Shown: positions 54,874-63,859 of the stretch, one piece after another
Position numbering within the stretch: the stretch's first letter is position 1
Layout of the letters: the number at the start of each line of letters is the position of its first letter
Assembly (NCBI GenBank): GCA_910588095.1
Contig: CAJUQH010000001.1
Coordinates: 253,435-317,434 of the forward strand
Length of the DNA: 64,000 nucleotides
Reading direction: 5' to 3'
Origin: an uncultured Eggerthellaceae bacterium
Lineage (GTDB): Bacteria; Actinomycetota; Coriobacteriia; Coriobacteriales; Eggerthellaceae
The notes under the pieces: generated by a model
The model's input: only the letters and a program-made list of their open reading frames with translations
What the model was told of the DNA's origin: nothing
The model's database searches: none
Translations under genes and position numbers: made by a program

Positions 54874-54899
54874 GTGCGAATAGGGAAAGGAAGGCCTCA

Positions 54900-56288
54900 A
54901 TGGCACTCTGGTCGGGAAGGTTCGAGGAAGGCGCCGACGCCTTCACGCAGCGCTTCGGCGCTTCGCTGCCCGTCGACCGCAAGCTGTACGCCCAGGACAT
55001 CGCGGGTTCGAAGGCCCACGCCGCCATGCTGGCCGCCCAGGGCGTCATCAGCGACGAGGATGCCCAAGCCATCACCAAGGGCCTCGATGGCATCCAGGCC
55101 GACATCGAGGCCGGGGCCTTCTCCTTCGATGTCAACGACGAGGACATCCACATGGCCATCGAGGGCGAGCTCACCCGGCGCATCGGCACGGCCGGCGCGC
55201 GGTTGCATACGGGCCGCAGCCGCAACGACCAGGTGGCCACCGACACGCGGCTCTACGCCAAGGCGCGCTGCGCCCAGCTCATGGAGGCCAACCTCGAGCT
55301 GCGCCATGTGCTCGTGCAGCAGGCGCAAGCCCACTTCGACGTGGTGCTGCCCGGTTACACCCACATGCAGCATGCCCAGCCCGTGCTGCTCTCCCATCAT
55401 CTGCTGGCCTACGTGTGGATGCTCGGGCGCGACTTCGAGCGCCTGGCGGCGGCGCGCGACGCAGCTGACGTGAGCCCGCTCGGGGCGGCGGCGCTGGCGG
55501 GCACCACCTATCCGCTCGACCGCCACGCCACGGCGTCGGCACTCGGCTTCAGCGGCCCGGTGCCCAACTCCCTCGATGCGGTGAGCGACCGCGACTTCCT
55601 GCTGGACCTGCTGTATGCGGCCAGCGTGTCGTGCATCCACCTGAGCCGCTTGTGCGAGGAGGTCATCCTGTGGTCCACGGCGGAGTTCGGCTTCATCACG
55701 CTGTCCGATGCCTACTCTACGGGTTCGTCCATCATGCCCCAGAAGAAGAATCCCGATTTCGCCGAGCTCATCCGCGGCAAGTCCGGCCGAGTGGTGGGCG
55801 ACCTCATGGCCCTGCTCATGACGCTGAAGGCGCTGCCGCTGGCCTACAACAAGGACCTCCAGGAAGACAAGGAAGGCGCCATCGACGCTGCCGACACGCT
55901 GCATGACTGCTATCGCTGCGCTGCGGGCATGGTGTCCACCATGACCGTGCACCCCGAGGCCATGATGGCCCAAGCCAAGAAGGGGTACCTGGCCGCTACC
56001 GACGTGGCCGACTACCTGGCCAAGAAGGGGATGCCCTTCCGCCAGGCCCATGAGGTGGTGGGCCATCTGGTGCTGCTGTGCGACAAGCGCGGCTGCGATC
56101 TGGACGACCTTTCCCTGGCCGACTTCCAGGCCGAGAGCAGCCTGTTCGAGGCTGACATAACCGAGCAGCTGGACCTGCGCCGCATCGCCGACGCCCGCAC
56201 GACGTTCGGCGGCACGGGCTCGTCGGCCGTGCGCGAGCAGATGGCCGCCGTCGAAGCGGCCCTGGCGGCTGACGCGGCGCGCTTGTAG
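54900..56288 (+). CDS. argH: Argininosuccinate lyase
   Basis: ATG 54900, after AAAGGAAGG, gives 462 residues beginning ALWSGRFEEG, the standard ArgH N-terminus. GRSRNDQVATD and the fumarase-superfamily signature GSSIMPQKKNP with the catalytic Ser (near residue 276) are present. It splits argininosuccinate into arginine and fumarate. It shares the argG promoter and attenuator. Confidence 0.97.
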   Translation: MALWSGRFEEGADAFTQRFGASLPVDRKLYAQDIAGSKAHAAMLAAQGVISDEDAQAITKGLDGIQADIEAGAFSFDVNDEDIHMAIEGELTRRIGTAGARLHTGRSRNDQVATDTRLYAKARCAQLMEANLELRHVLVQQAQAHFDVVLPGYTHMQHAQPVLLSHHLLAYVWMLGRDFERLAAARDAADVSPLGAAALAGTTYPLDRHATASALGFSGPVPNSLDAVSDRDFLLDLLYAASVSCIHLSRLCEEVILWSTAEFGFITLSDAYSTGSSIMPQKKNPDFAELIRGKSGRVVGDLMALLMTLKALPLAYNKDLQEDKEGAIDAADTLHDCYRCAAGMVSTMTVHPEAMMAQAKKGYLAATDVADYLAKKGMPFRQAHEVVGHLVLLCDKRGCDLDDLSLADFQAESSLFEADITEQLDLRRIADARTTFGGTGSSAVREQMAAVEAALAADAARL

Positions 56289-56393
56289 CGGCTGCGCAGC
56301 CCCGCGTTCGTGCGCACCTTGTGGAGAATTCCTTAGAACATTCTGCCTTTCGAGCCGCCACCCCGCTCACCAGGATTCCCCTGAACGGCCTGA

Positions 56394-56402
56394 TGGTACA
56401 AT
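56394..56402 (+). promoter_or_regulatory. Extended -10 promoter of the PBP gene
   Basis: TGG-TACAAT, 38 bp before GTG 56440. No clear -35 hexamer. Confidence 0.5.
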
Positions 56403-56439
56403 AGCCTGCGGTCCTATCGAATGAAACCTGGAGGTGCGT

Positions 56440-58578
56440 GTGAGTTCGCGGGCTCTCAAAGGTCGTCACGGCATACGCAAGAGCGACAAGAAAACCATCC
56501 TGCTGGTCATCATCGCCATCATAGCTGCGCTGGTGGTCACCGCGTGCGTCGCGGTGTCTGCCCTGGCGCGCACGGCGCTGGAAGACCTGCCCGATTACTC
56601 CAATGCTGACGCCTACAACAGCGCGCGCCCCACGGTGGTGTACGCTTCCGACCGCGAGACGGTGCTGGCCGAGTTCCAGCTCGAGAACCGTCACCCGGTC
56701 ACCCTGGCCGACATCAACCAGTTCGTGCTCGACGGCACCGTTGCCACCGAGGACGAGCGCTTCTACTCCCACAACGGGGTCGACCTCATGGGCGTCGGCC
56801 GCGCAGTGGTCAACAACCTGCTGGGCGGCGCGCTGGAGGGTGCGTCCACCATCACCCAGCAGTTCGTGCGCAACACCATCCTGTCCGAGGAGATGAGCGA
56901 CATCACGGTGAAGCGCAAGCTGCGCGAGATGTACATCTCGCTGAAGCTCGAGGAGCAGTACGAGAAGGACGAGATACTGCTCATGTACCTGAACACCATC
57001 AACTACGGCTCGGGCGCCTACGGCATCGAGGCGGCGGCCGAGCGCTACTTCTCGAAGCACGCGAAGGACCTCACCCTGGCCGAAGCGGCCACGCTGGTGG
57101 GCGTCCCGCAGTCGCCGACCTACAACAACCCCATCGACAACCCTGAGAACTGCGTGGCCCGCCGCAACCTGGTGCTCGACCGCATGGTCTCCAACGGCTA
57201 TGTGAGCGCCGAGGACGCCGCGGCTGCCAAGGAGGAGCCGTTGACGCTCAACGAGACGGTGCCCTCCACCACGGGCATCGAGGCGTATCCTTACTTCACC
57301 AGCTACGTGCGCAACCAGCTTTCTGACGCCGAGGGCAAGTACGCCTACTCCACCGCCGAGATATTCAAGGGCGGCCTGACCGTCTACACCACGCTCGACG
57401 TGGAGGCGCAGAAGGCGGCCGAGGCAGCAGCTGAGGAGAAGCTAGCCGAGGTCGGCAGCGAGTACGAGGTGGGCCTCGTGGCCATCGACCCCGACAACGG
57501 CTACATCAAGGCCATGATCGGCGGCAAGGACTACGATGCCACCCAGGTGAACATGGCCACGGGCGAGGGTGGCAGCGGCCGCCAGTCCGGCTCGTCGTTC
57601 AAGACGTTCACCTTGCTGGCCGCCATCGAGGCCGGCATCGACCCGCAGACCATGATCGACTCCACCACCACGGCCAAGTTCCCCGGCTGGACGGTGTCGA
57701 ACATCAACCACGCCAACTACGGCACACGCTCCATCGCGAGCGCCTTCGAGGTGTCATCCAACACCGCCTTCGCGAGGCTGTGCCTGTACCTCACCCCGGC
57801 GAAGGTGGTCGAGATGGCGCACCGCGTGGGCATCACCTCCGAGCTGCCCGAGACTGGCGCCCTCACCCTGGGCGCGGGATCGGTGAACCCGCTTGAGATG
57901 GCCGACGCCTACGCGACCATCGCCAACGGGGGCACCCACTACGAGGCCGAGTGCATCGAGCAGATCCTCGACAAGGACGGCAACGTCATCATCGACAACT
58001 CCGACCCGGTGGGCGAGCGCGTGATATCCGAGGAAGTGGCCTGCGCCGCCATCAAGGTCATGGAAGGCGTGGTCACCCGCGGCACCGGCACCCCGGCGCG
58101 CCTGGCCAACGGCCAGCCCGCGGCCGGCAAGACCGGCACCTCCGAGAACTACATGGACAGCTGGTTCTGCGGCATCACGCCCCAGATGTCCGTGGCCATC
58201 TGGCTGGGCGACCGTGCCGACTACGTGGACGCTAAGCCCATCTTCCCCACATGCACCAGCGTGTTCTCCAGCTTCATGAACCGCATCCTCGAGGGCCAGC
58301 CCATCGAGCAGTTCCCCACAGCTGGCTCGCCCAAGTACATCGCCAACTTCTCCAATTCCGAGTACCACATCGGCGGCGACTACGGCAAGGGCGACGACGA
58401 GGAAGAGGAAGAGGAGAAGCCCGAAGAGGGCGATGAAGCCATCAAGCCCGAGGAGCCAGGCGGCACCGACCCTGACCCCGGCACCGACCCCGGCCCTGGC
58501 ACTGACCCCGGCACCGACCCTGATCCCGGCCCTGGCACCGACCCTGGCACTGACCCTGATCCGCCGTTGGCGCCGTAG
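56440..58578 (+). CDS. Class A penicillin-binding protein (PBP1-like)
   Basis: The 712-residue bifunctional wall synthase starts at GTG 56440, 5 bp after TGGAGG. A membrane helix covers about 20-45. The glycosyltransferase (GT51) region has ATEDERFYSHNGVD, GASTITQQFVRN and KRKLREM. The transpeptidase region has SxxK at Ser385-Lys388 (SSFK), SSN in VSSNTAF, and KTG at 564. The C-terminus is a poly-Glu stretch followed by an Asp-Pro-Gly-Thr repeat tail (about 650-712). It polymerises and crosslinks peptidoglycan. Confidence 0.95.
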   Translation: MSSRALKGRHGIRKSDKKTILLVIIAIIAALVVTACVAVSALARTALEDLPDYSNADAYNSARPTVVYASDRETVLAEFQLENRHPVTLADINQFVLDGTVATEDERFYSHNGVDLMGVGRAVVNNLLGGALEGASTITQQFVRNTILSEEMSDITVKRKLREMYISLKLEEQYEKDEILLMYLNTINYGSGAYGIEAAAERYFSKHAKDLTLAEAATLVGVPQSPTYNNPIDNPENCVARRNLVLDRMVSNGYVSAEDAAAAKEEPLTLNETVPSTTGIEAYPYFTSYVRNQLSDAEGKYAYSTAEIFKGGLTVYTTLDVEAQKAAEAAAEEKLAEVGSEYEVGLVAIDPDNGYIKAMIGGKDYDATQVNMATGEGGSGRQSGSSFKTFTLLAAIEAGIDPQTMIDSTTTAKFPGWTVSNINHANYGTRSIASAFEVSSNTAFARLCLYLTPAKVVEMAHRVGITSELPETGALTLGAGSVNPLEMADAYATIANGGTHYEAECIEQILDKDGNVIIDNSDPVGERVISEEVACAAIKVMEGVVTRGTGTPARLANGQPAAGKTGTSENYMDSWFCGITPQMSVAIWLGDRADYVDAKPIFPTCTSVFSSFMNRILEGQPIEQFPTAGSPKYIANFSNSEYHIGGDYGKGDDEEEEEEKPEEGDEAIKPEEPGGTDPDPGTDPGPGTDPGTDPDPGPGTDPGTDPDPPLAP
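58459..58570 (+). repeat. Low-complexity Asp-Pro-Gly-Thr coding repeat in the PBP tail
   Basis: Imperfect tandem copies of ggcaccgaccctgaccc-type units encode TDPDPG/TDPGPG repeats. Length is expected to vary between strains. Confidence 0.7.
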
Positions 58579-58627
58579 AGCTGCTCGAGCCCTTTCCTAT
58601 GACGAGCTTGCGAGACAAGGAACGAAC

Positions 58628-59128
58628 ATGAACCGAAGCAAGATGACCCGAATCCTGGCAGCCCTGTGCGCCGCCGTGCTCATGGTGGGCATGCTAGCCG
58701 GGTGCGCCGGCATCGAGCAGAACAGCGAAGAAGCCAAGGCCCAGGCCGAGAACCGGCAGTTCATGTCCGACGTGAACGCCATCATGGAAGAGCTCTCCCA
58801 GCGCCTCGACAGCTTCAACGACGCCGTGTCGCGCGGCGACGTGATAACCATGCGCACCCAGGCCGACGATGCCTTCAAGGTGCTCGACAATCTGGAATCG
58901 CTTGAGGCGCCCGAGGTGCTGCAGGACGTGAAGCAGGGCTATGTCGATGGCAGCAAGCAGCTCAAGGACGCGCTCAATGCCTACATCGCGCTGTACACCG
59001 ACCTCGCTGCCAACCCGTCGGCGGTGAGCACCGATGCCTACAAGGAACGCCTTGCCTCCATCCAAGACACCTACGACCAGGCCGTCGAGAAGCTCAAGAG
59101 CACCGACGAGGCTGCCACCCAGCTCTAA
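58628..59128 (+). CDS. Helical lipoprotein of unknown function
   Basis: The 166-residue product starts at ATG 58628. Residues 8-26 form a lipoprotein signal with lipobox Leu-Ala-Gly-Cys26. The mature part is predicted to be almost entirely helical, with heptad-like spacing (NAIMEELSQRLDSFNDAVS). It lies 49 bp after the PBP gene and 3 bp before the U32 peptidase gene, so it is probably in an operon with them. A wall-associated accessory role is possible, but no family is recognised. Confidence 0.7.
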   Translation: MNRSKMTRILAALCAAVLMVGMLAGCAGIEQNSEEAKAQAENRQFMSDVNAIMEELSQRLDSFNDAVSRGDVITMRTQADDAFKVLDNLESLEAPEVLQDVKQGYVDGSKQLKDALNAYIALYTDLAANPSAVSTDAYKERLASIQDTYDQAVEKLKSTDEAATQL

Positions 59129-59131
59129 CCC

Positions 59132-61648
59132 ATGAAGCGTCCGGAACTGCTGGCGCCAGCGGGGGGCACCGCTGCGCTCCACGCCGCCGTCATGAACGGC
59201 GCCGATGCCGTGTACCTGGGGCTGCCTGCGTTCAACGCGCGCCGCAGCGCCGACAACTTCACTCTGGAAAGCTTCGAGGAAGCCTGCGCCTACGCCCATG
59301 GTCGCGGCGTGCGCGTCTATGTGACCATGAACACCGTGGTGCTGCCTGGCGAGATGGTCGACGCCCTCGAGCTGGCGCGGCGGGCGTGGCTGGCAGGAGC
59401 CGACGCCTTCATCGTGCAGGACCTGGGCCTGGCCGAAGCTCTGCGCCGCGCGCTGCCTGAAGCGCGCCTTCACTGCTCTACCCAGATGAACATCCACAAC
59501 GCTGCCGGCCTGCGGGCTGCCGCGCGGCTCGGCGCCGAGCGCGTGACGCTGGCGCGCGAGCTGTCGATCGACGAGGTGGCGGCGCTGGCTGCCGAGGCCC
59601 AGGCACTCGACATGGAAGTGGAGTCCTTCGTCCATGGGGCGCTGTGCGTGTGCTACTCGGGCCAGTGCTTCATGTCGTCGATGATAGGGGGCCGCTCGGC
59701 CAACCGCGGGGCCTGCGCCCAGGCATGCCGGCTGCCTTACGAGCTGGCTTGCGAAGGCGAGGCGCTGCCTGCCGAAGGCGAGCATCTGCTCTCGCCGGCC
59801 GATTTGTGCGCAGTCGATCGCCTGGCCGACCTGGTGCGGGCAAGCGTGGCGTCGTTCAAGGTGGAAGGGCGCATGAAGTCGCCCGAGTACGTGGGAGCCG
59901 TGGTGGGAGTGTACCGCCGCGCGCTCGACCAGGTGCTGGCCGAAGGCACGGCCCAAGCCACCGCCGATGAGCGCACGACGCTGGCCTCGGTGTTCTCCCG
60001 CGGGTTCACTACCGCGTACCTTGAGGGCGAGCGCGGCAACGCCATGATGAGCTACCAACGCCCCAACAACCGCGGCATGTTCGCCGGGCGCGTGCGCGAA
60101 GTGCGCGATGGCCTGGCCATGGTATCCCTTGAGCAGCCGCTCGAGCCGGGCGACCTCATAGAGTTCTGGACCCGCAAGGGCCATGCGCGCATGGAGGTGG
60201 CTGCTCCGGTGGCCGCTCGCGACCCCGAGGCGTTCCTCGTGCTGCCCGACGACCTGCGCGGCGTGCGCAGCCAAGACCGCATCTTCAAGGTGCGCAGCGC
60301 GGCGGTGGCCTTCAAGGACGAGCCCAACGAGCCACGCATCCCAGTGGTGGGGCGGGCTACGGTGCGCCAGGGCCAGCCGCTTGAGGTGGCCTTCGCCGTG
60401 GCGGCTCCTGACGAGCTGCCGCCCGACGATGCCGTGGGCCGCGCCATAGCTGCCCGGTTGGCGGCTGCGGGCAACGGCTCGCTTAAGGCCAGTGCCCAAG
60501 GCTCGGTAGTCGAGGCGGCCCGCACGCGCGCGGTCACGGCAGGCGACATAGCCGAGCACGTGGGGCGCATGGGCGCTACGGCCTTCCGTCTCGTGAGCTT
60601 CCAGGCTCAGGTGGGCGAAGGGGCCGGCGTTGGCTTCTCGCAGGTCCATCGGGTGCGCACCGAAGCGCTCGACCAGCTCATGGCTGCCATCCAGGCGCCT
60701 GCGGCTGGCCGCCAAGCGGCGAAGCCCCCCAAGCAGAAGGCCGCGGGCCAGCGCCATCATGCCGCTTCCGCCGCCCCGGCGGGCGAGCCGCTGCTTGCGG
60801 TGCTCGCGACCAACCCGGCTTGCGCGCGGGCAGCCAAGCGCGCTGGCGCTGCTGCTGTGTATGTGCCGGCCCTCAACTACCTGCGTGGCGAGGCGCAATA
60901 CGCAGGCTTGTTGAGCGACCAGCCCGAGCAGGCCGGCTATCCCAAGGGGTGCGCCCTCGCCATGCCCGAGGTCGACCACGACCCGGTGGGCTGCGCCCGC
61001 GAGGCCCGCGTAGGGGCCGACGCTTGGGAGCACGCTGCGGCCCATGAGCCGTTGCTGGCCGAGGGTATCGGCGCCATGCAGCGCGCGGCTGAGGCGGGGC
61101 TGGCCTTCGAGGTGGGCTCGCACATTCCCGCTACGAACGCCGAAGCACTTCAAGCTCTGGCTGGCTGGGGCGCCCAGCGCGCCTGGCTCTCGCCCGAGCT
61201 CAACCTGCATCAGATCGAGGAGCTGGGCGCCGCGTCAACGTTGCCCCTCGGGATCGTCATCATGGGACGCCAGGTGCTCATGACCATGGAGCACTGCGCG
61301 CTCATGAGCCAAGGCCCCTGCGACCAGCGTTGCGATCGCTGCCTGCGCCGCCGCAAGCACCACGCGCTGCGCGACCGCAAGGGCTTCGAGTTCCCCGTGG
61401 TCACCGACGCCCTCGGCCGCAGCCGCATCTACAACAGCGTCGCCCTCGACGTAGCCCACGCTGCAAGCGACCTGTGGCGCGCGGGGGTGGGGGCCTTCAT
61501 GGTGGACTCCACGCTCATGGCGCCCGAGGAGACGGCCCAGGCGGTCGGCCGCGCGCGCCAAGCTCTTGACGCGGCTTGCTCTGGGGCCGACCCGGTGCCC
61601 AAGCGCAAGGGCGCTACCACGGGCCACCTCTTCCGCGGCATCGAATAG
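59132..61648 (+). CDS. U32 family peptidase-like protein (RlhA-type, with DUF3656)
   Basis: The 838-residue product begins PELLAPAGGTAALHAAV, followed by the U32 signature region ESFVHGALCVCYSGQCFMSS and the Cys-rich stretch GACAQACRLPY. A DUF3656-like middle region follows (about 380-510), then a second U32-like half with CDQRCDRCLRRR near residue 735. This two-part layout matches RlhA/YdcP, which hydroxylates 23S rRNA with an iron-sulfur cluster and prephenate in E. coli; the annotation as peptidase is historical. It follows the lipoprotein gene by 3 bp. Confidence 0.88.
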   Translation: MKRPELLAPAGGTAALHAAVMNGADAVYLGLPAFNARRSADNFTLESFEEACAYAHGRGVRVYVTMNTVVLPGEMVDALELARRAWLAGADAFIVQDLGLAEALRRALPEARLHCSTQMNIHNAAGLRAAARLGAERVTLARELSIDEVAALAAEAQALDMEVESFVHGALCVCYSGQCFMSSMIGGRSANRGACAQACRLPYELACEGEALPAEGEHLLSPADLCAVDRLADLVRASVASFKVEGRMKSPEYVGAVVGVYRRALDQVLAEGTAQATADERTTLASVFSRGFTTAYLEGERGNAMMSYQRPNNRGMFAGRVREVRDGLAMVSLEQPLEPGDLIEFWTRKGHARMEVAAPVAARDPEAFLVLPDDLRGVRSQDRIFKVRSAAVAFKDEPNEPRIPVVGRATVRQGQPLEVAFAVAAPDELPPDDAVGRAIAARLAAAGNGSLKASAQGSVVEAARTRAVTAGDIAEHVGRMGATAFRLVSFQAQVGEGAGVGFSQVHRVRTEALDQLMAAIQAPAAGRQAAKPPKQKAAGQRHHAASAAPAGEPLLAVLATNPACARAAKRAGAAAVYVPALNYLRGEAQYAGLLSDQPEQAGYPKGCALAMPEVDHDPVGCAREARVGADAWEHAAAHEPLLAEGIGAMQRAAEAGLAFEVGSHIPATNAEALQALAGWGAQRAWLSPELNLHQIEELGAASTLPLGIVIMGRQVLMTMEHCALMSQGPCDQRCDRCLRRRKHHALRDRKGFEFPVVTDALGRSRIYNSVALDVAHAASDLWRAGVGAFMVDSTLMAPEETAQAVGRARQALDAACSGADPVPKRKGATTGHLFRGIE

Positions 61649-61665
61649 CCGACTTAGGCGCTGGT

Positions 61666-61683
61666 GCGCCGCCTCGGCGGCGC
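61666..61683 (+). terminator. GC-rich hairpin after the U32 gene
   Basis: GCGCCGC (61666-61672) pairs with GCGGCGC (61677-61683) with a CTCG loop, 17 bp after the stop codon. There is no T tract. Confidence 0.4.
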
Positions 61684-61796
61684 GTTACCGTAGAGGCCCT
61701 GCCTTCGGGCAACCGCCACGCTGCGCCGCGCGCCTGCAGCGCGTCGCCCGCACCCCTTCCGCACCGTTGGCTGCCAGCATGGGGCCAGGGCCGATA

Positions 61797-61805
61797 TGCT
61801 AGAAT
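61797..61805 (+). promoter_or_regulatory. Extended -10 promoter of tyrS
   Basis: TGC-TAGAAT, 32 bp before the chosen GTG start. No T-box leader motif is seen between it and the gene. Confidence 0.55.
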
Positions 61806-61837
61806 GCTGACCCGTTACCCGCAATCAAAGGAGAGTG

Positions 61838-63067
61838 GTGGCGCCCATGCTATCGCCGGAAGAACAGCTGCACATCATCCAGTCGGGCGCTGCCCAGATA
61901 GTGCCCGAGGAGGCCCTGCTCGCCAAGCTGAAGCGCGGCGTGCCCCTCAACGCCAAGCTCGGCGTCGACCCCACCGCCCCCGACATCCACCTGGGCCACG
62001 CGGTGCCGCTGCGCAAGCTGCGCCAGTTCCAAGACCTGGGGCACGAGGTCACGCTCATCATCGGCGACGGCACGGCGCTCATCGGCGACCCGTCGGGCCG
62101 TAACTCCACGCGCCCGCAGCTCTCGCGCGAGCAGATAGCCGAGAACGCGCAGACCTACGTCGACCAGGCATTCAAGGTGCTCGACCCCGAGAAGACCACC
62201 CTGCGCTACAACTCCGAATGGATTCTCGACCTCGACATGGAGGGCCTGCTGAAGCTGCTCGCCAACTTCACCGTGGCTCGCATCCTCGAGCGTGACGACT
62301 TCCACAACCGCTACACGTCGGGTCAGTCCATCAGCCTGCACGAGTTCCTGTACCCGGTCATGCAGGCCTACGACTCGGTGGTCATCAAGGCCGACGTCGA
62401 GCTGGGCGGCACCGACCAGCTGTTCAACCTGCTGGCCGGCCGCGAGCTCATGGAGAAGATGGGCATGGAGCCCCAGGTGTGCCTCACCCTGCCGCTGCTC
62501 GAAGGCACCGACGGCGTGAAGAAGATGTCCAAGTCCTACGGCAACTACATCGGGTTGACCGACGAGCCGCAGGACATCTTCGGCAAGGTCATGTCCATCC
62601 CCGACGAGATAATGGTCAAGTACTTCCGCCTGGCGTCCACCGTGGCCGTCGACGAGATCGACCGCATTGAGGCCGGGTTGGCGGCGGGCGAGCTGCACCC
62701 CAACAAGGTGAAGCGTGCGCTGGCGGCCAACATCGTCGAGGCGTACTACGACCAGGCAGCCGCTGTGGCTGCCGAGGAGCACTTCGACACGGTGTTCAAG
62801 AACCACGAGATGCCCGACGACATCCCCGATTTCGCGGCCGACTTGACCCCCAACGACGAGGGCTTGGTGTACGTGGCCAAGCTCATCGCCGATGCCGGCT
62901 TGGCCCAGAGCGTCGGCGAGGCGCGCCGCCTCATCGACGGCGGTGGCGTGAAGGTCAACGGCGAGCCGCTGGCCCCCAAGGCCTACAACGTCGAGCCTTC
63001 GCTGCTCGAAGGTGCTGTGGTGCAGGTGGGCAAGCGAAAGTTCGTGCGCCTGGTGGCGGCTTCCTGA
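61838..63067 (+). CDS. tyrS: Tyrosyl-tRNA synthetase
   Basis: The product is 409 residues from GTG 61838 (4 bp after AAAGGAG); ATG 61847 is also possible but lies 13 bp from the site. The class I signature HIGH appears as DIHLGHA, and KMSKS is exact in GVKKMSKSYGN. The C-terminal S4 RNA-binding domain begins near residue 345 (GEARRLIDGGGVKVNGE). ELGGTDQLFN marks the tyrosine pocket. The sequence resembles the TyrZ-type (about 410-420 residues). Confidence 0.95.
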   Translation: MAPMLSPEEQLHIIQSGAAQIVPEEALLAKLKRGVPLNAKLGVDPTAPDIHLGHAVPLRKLRQFQDLGHEVTLIIGDGTALIGDPSGRNSTRPQLSREQIAENAQTYVDQAFKVLDPEKTTLRYNSEWILDLDMEGLLKLLANFTVARILERDDFHNRYTSGQSISLHEFLYPVMQAYDSVVIKADVELGGTDQLFNLLAGRELMEKMGMEPQVCLTLPLLEGTDGVKKMSKSYGNYIGLTDEPQDIFGKVMSIPDEIMVKYFRLASTVAVDEIDRIEAGLAAGELHPNKVKRALAANIVEAYYDQAAAVAAEEHFDTVFKNHEMPDDIPDFAADLTPNDEGLVYVAKLIADAGLAQSVGEARRLIDGGGVKVNGEPLAPKAYNVEPSLLEGAVVQVGKRKFVRLVAAS

Positions 63068-63186
63068 TCTTTTCGCGATTCGCTGCAAGGATTCGCCGCG
63101 CTCGATCGTGTTAAGGGTGTCACGTTCGAGAGTCGGGGCCACGCCATGGGTCTGCCATGGCGCAAAGAGGGAGAAGGGAATCTGCC

Positions 63187-63642
63187 ATGCTCAAGACAAG
63201 GAAGACTTTGGCTATCGCCATCGCCGCCGCTCTGGCGGTCGTCGCGGTGCCTGCTGCCGCCCTGGCGGCTGCACCAGGCGATGCCGAGTCCAAAGTTCCA
63301 GCCATCCGTCAGCTGCTCGCCAGCGAGGAGGTGCAGGCTTCGCCTTGCATCGCCGCTGTGCCGACCGTCGACTTCGACGCGGTGGCCGAGGCGGCTGCTG
63401 CACCCGTCGCCGATGCTGCGCCCGCAGTGGCTACCTGCCCTGCTTACGTCGACGCTAATGGCGACGGCATATGCGACAACTATGGCCAGGGCTATGGCTG
63501 CGGTGCCGGTTACGGCCAGGGCGGCTACGGCAATGGCAATGGCGCCGCCGGCGGCAACGGCTATGGTGGAGGCAGCGGCGCTGGCGCCGGTTATGGCGGC
63601 GGCCATCATGGTGGCGGTCACCATGGCCGTCACTGCGGGTAA
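63187..63642 (+). CDS. Small secreted protein with EF-hand-like Ca site and Gly/Tyr/His-rich tail
   Basis: ATG 63187 gives 151 residues with a signal peptide (cleavage near AALAAAPG, about 28). An Ala-rich region follows. Then CPAYVDANGDGICDNYG contains a Dx[DN]xDG loop between two Cys, as in calcium-binding dockerin-like loops. The final 50 residues are Gly/Tyr/Asn repeats ending GGGHHGGGHHGRHCG, which could bind metals. GAGGGAGAAGGG lies upstream. No family function can be assigned. Confidence 0.7.
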   Translation: MLKTRKTLAIAIAAALAVVAVPAAALAAAPGDAESKVPAIRQLLASEEVQASPCIAAVPTVDFDAVAEAAAAPVADAAPAVATCPAYVDANGDGICDNYGQGYGCGAGYGQGGYGNGNGAAGGNGYGGGSGAGAGYGGGHHGGGHHGRHCG

Positions 63643-63859
63643 CGCGCCTGTTGCCACCTGTATCCTTTACTTTATATATAAGATACGTCCGAAAGGGCGA
63701 TGATGCCGTCGTGGGGCGCTGCTCTGCGGCAGCTTTCTTCTTCTGTACGGCGCTACGTGACCGACGGCTTCGGGCCAAGGCGCGCAACGAACGACGTGCA
63801 TTGCCCGGGACTTCCCCTTGGTTTATGCCCCTTCCGGCTGCTAGCAAAAAGGCCGATCC
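63643..63859 (+). other. Gene-free stretch before the rRNA-type promoter
   Basis: No gene is seen. A small hairpin CGTCC-GAAA-GGGCG lies near 63687-63700. The stretch TTTATATATAAGATA (about 63668) is AT-rich and might be a weak promoter. Confidence 0.35.

Noticed and set aside
61649..61837. T-box leader upstream of tyrS
   Set aside because: No T-box consensus or specifier-like stem is seen, and the predicted leader is only about 25 nt.
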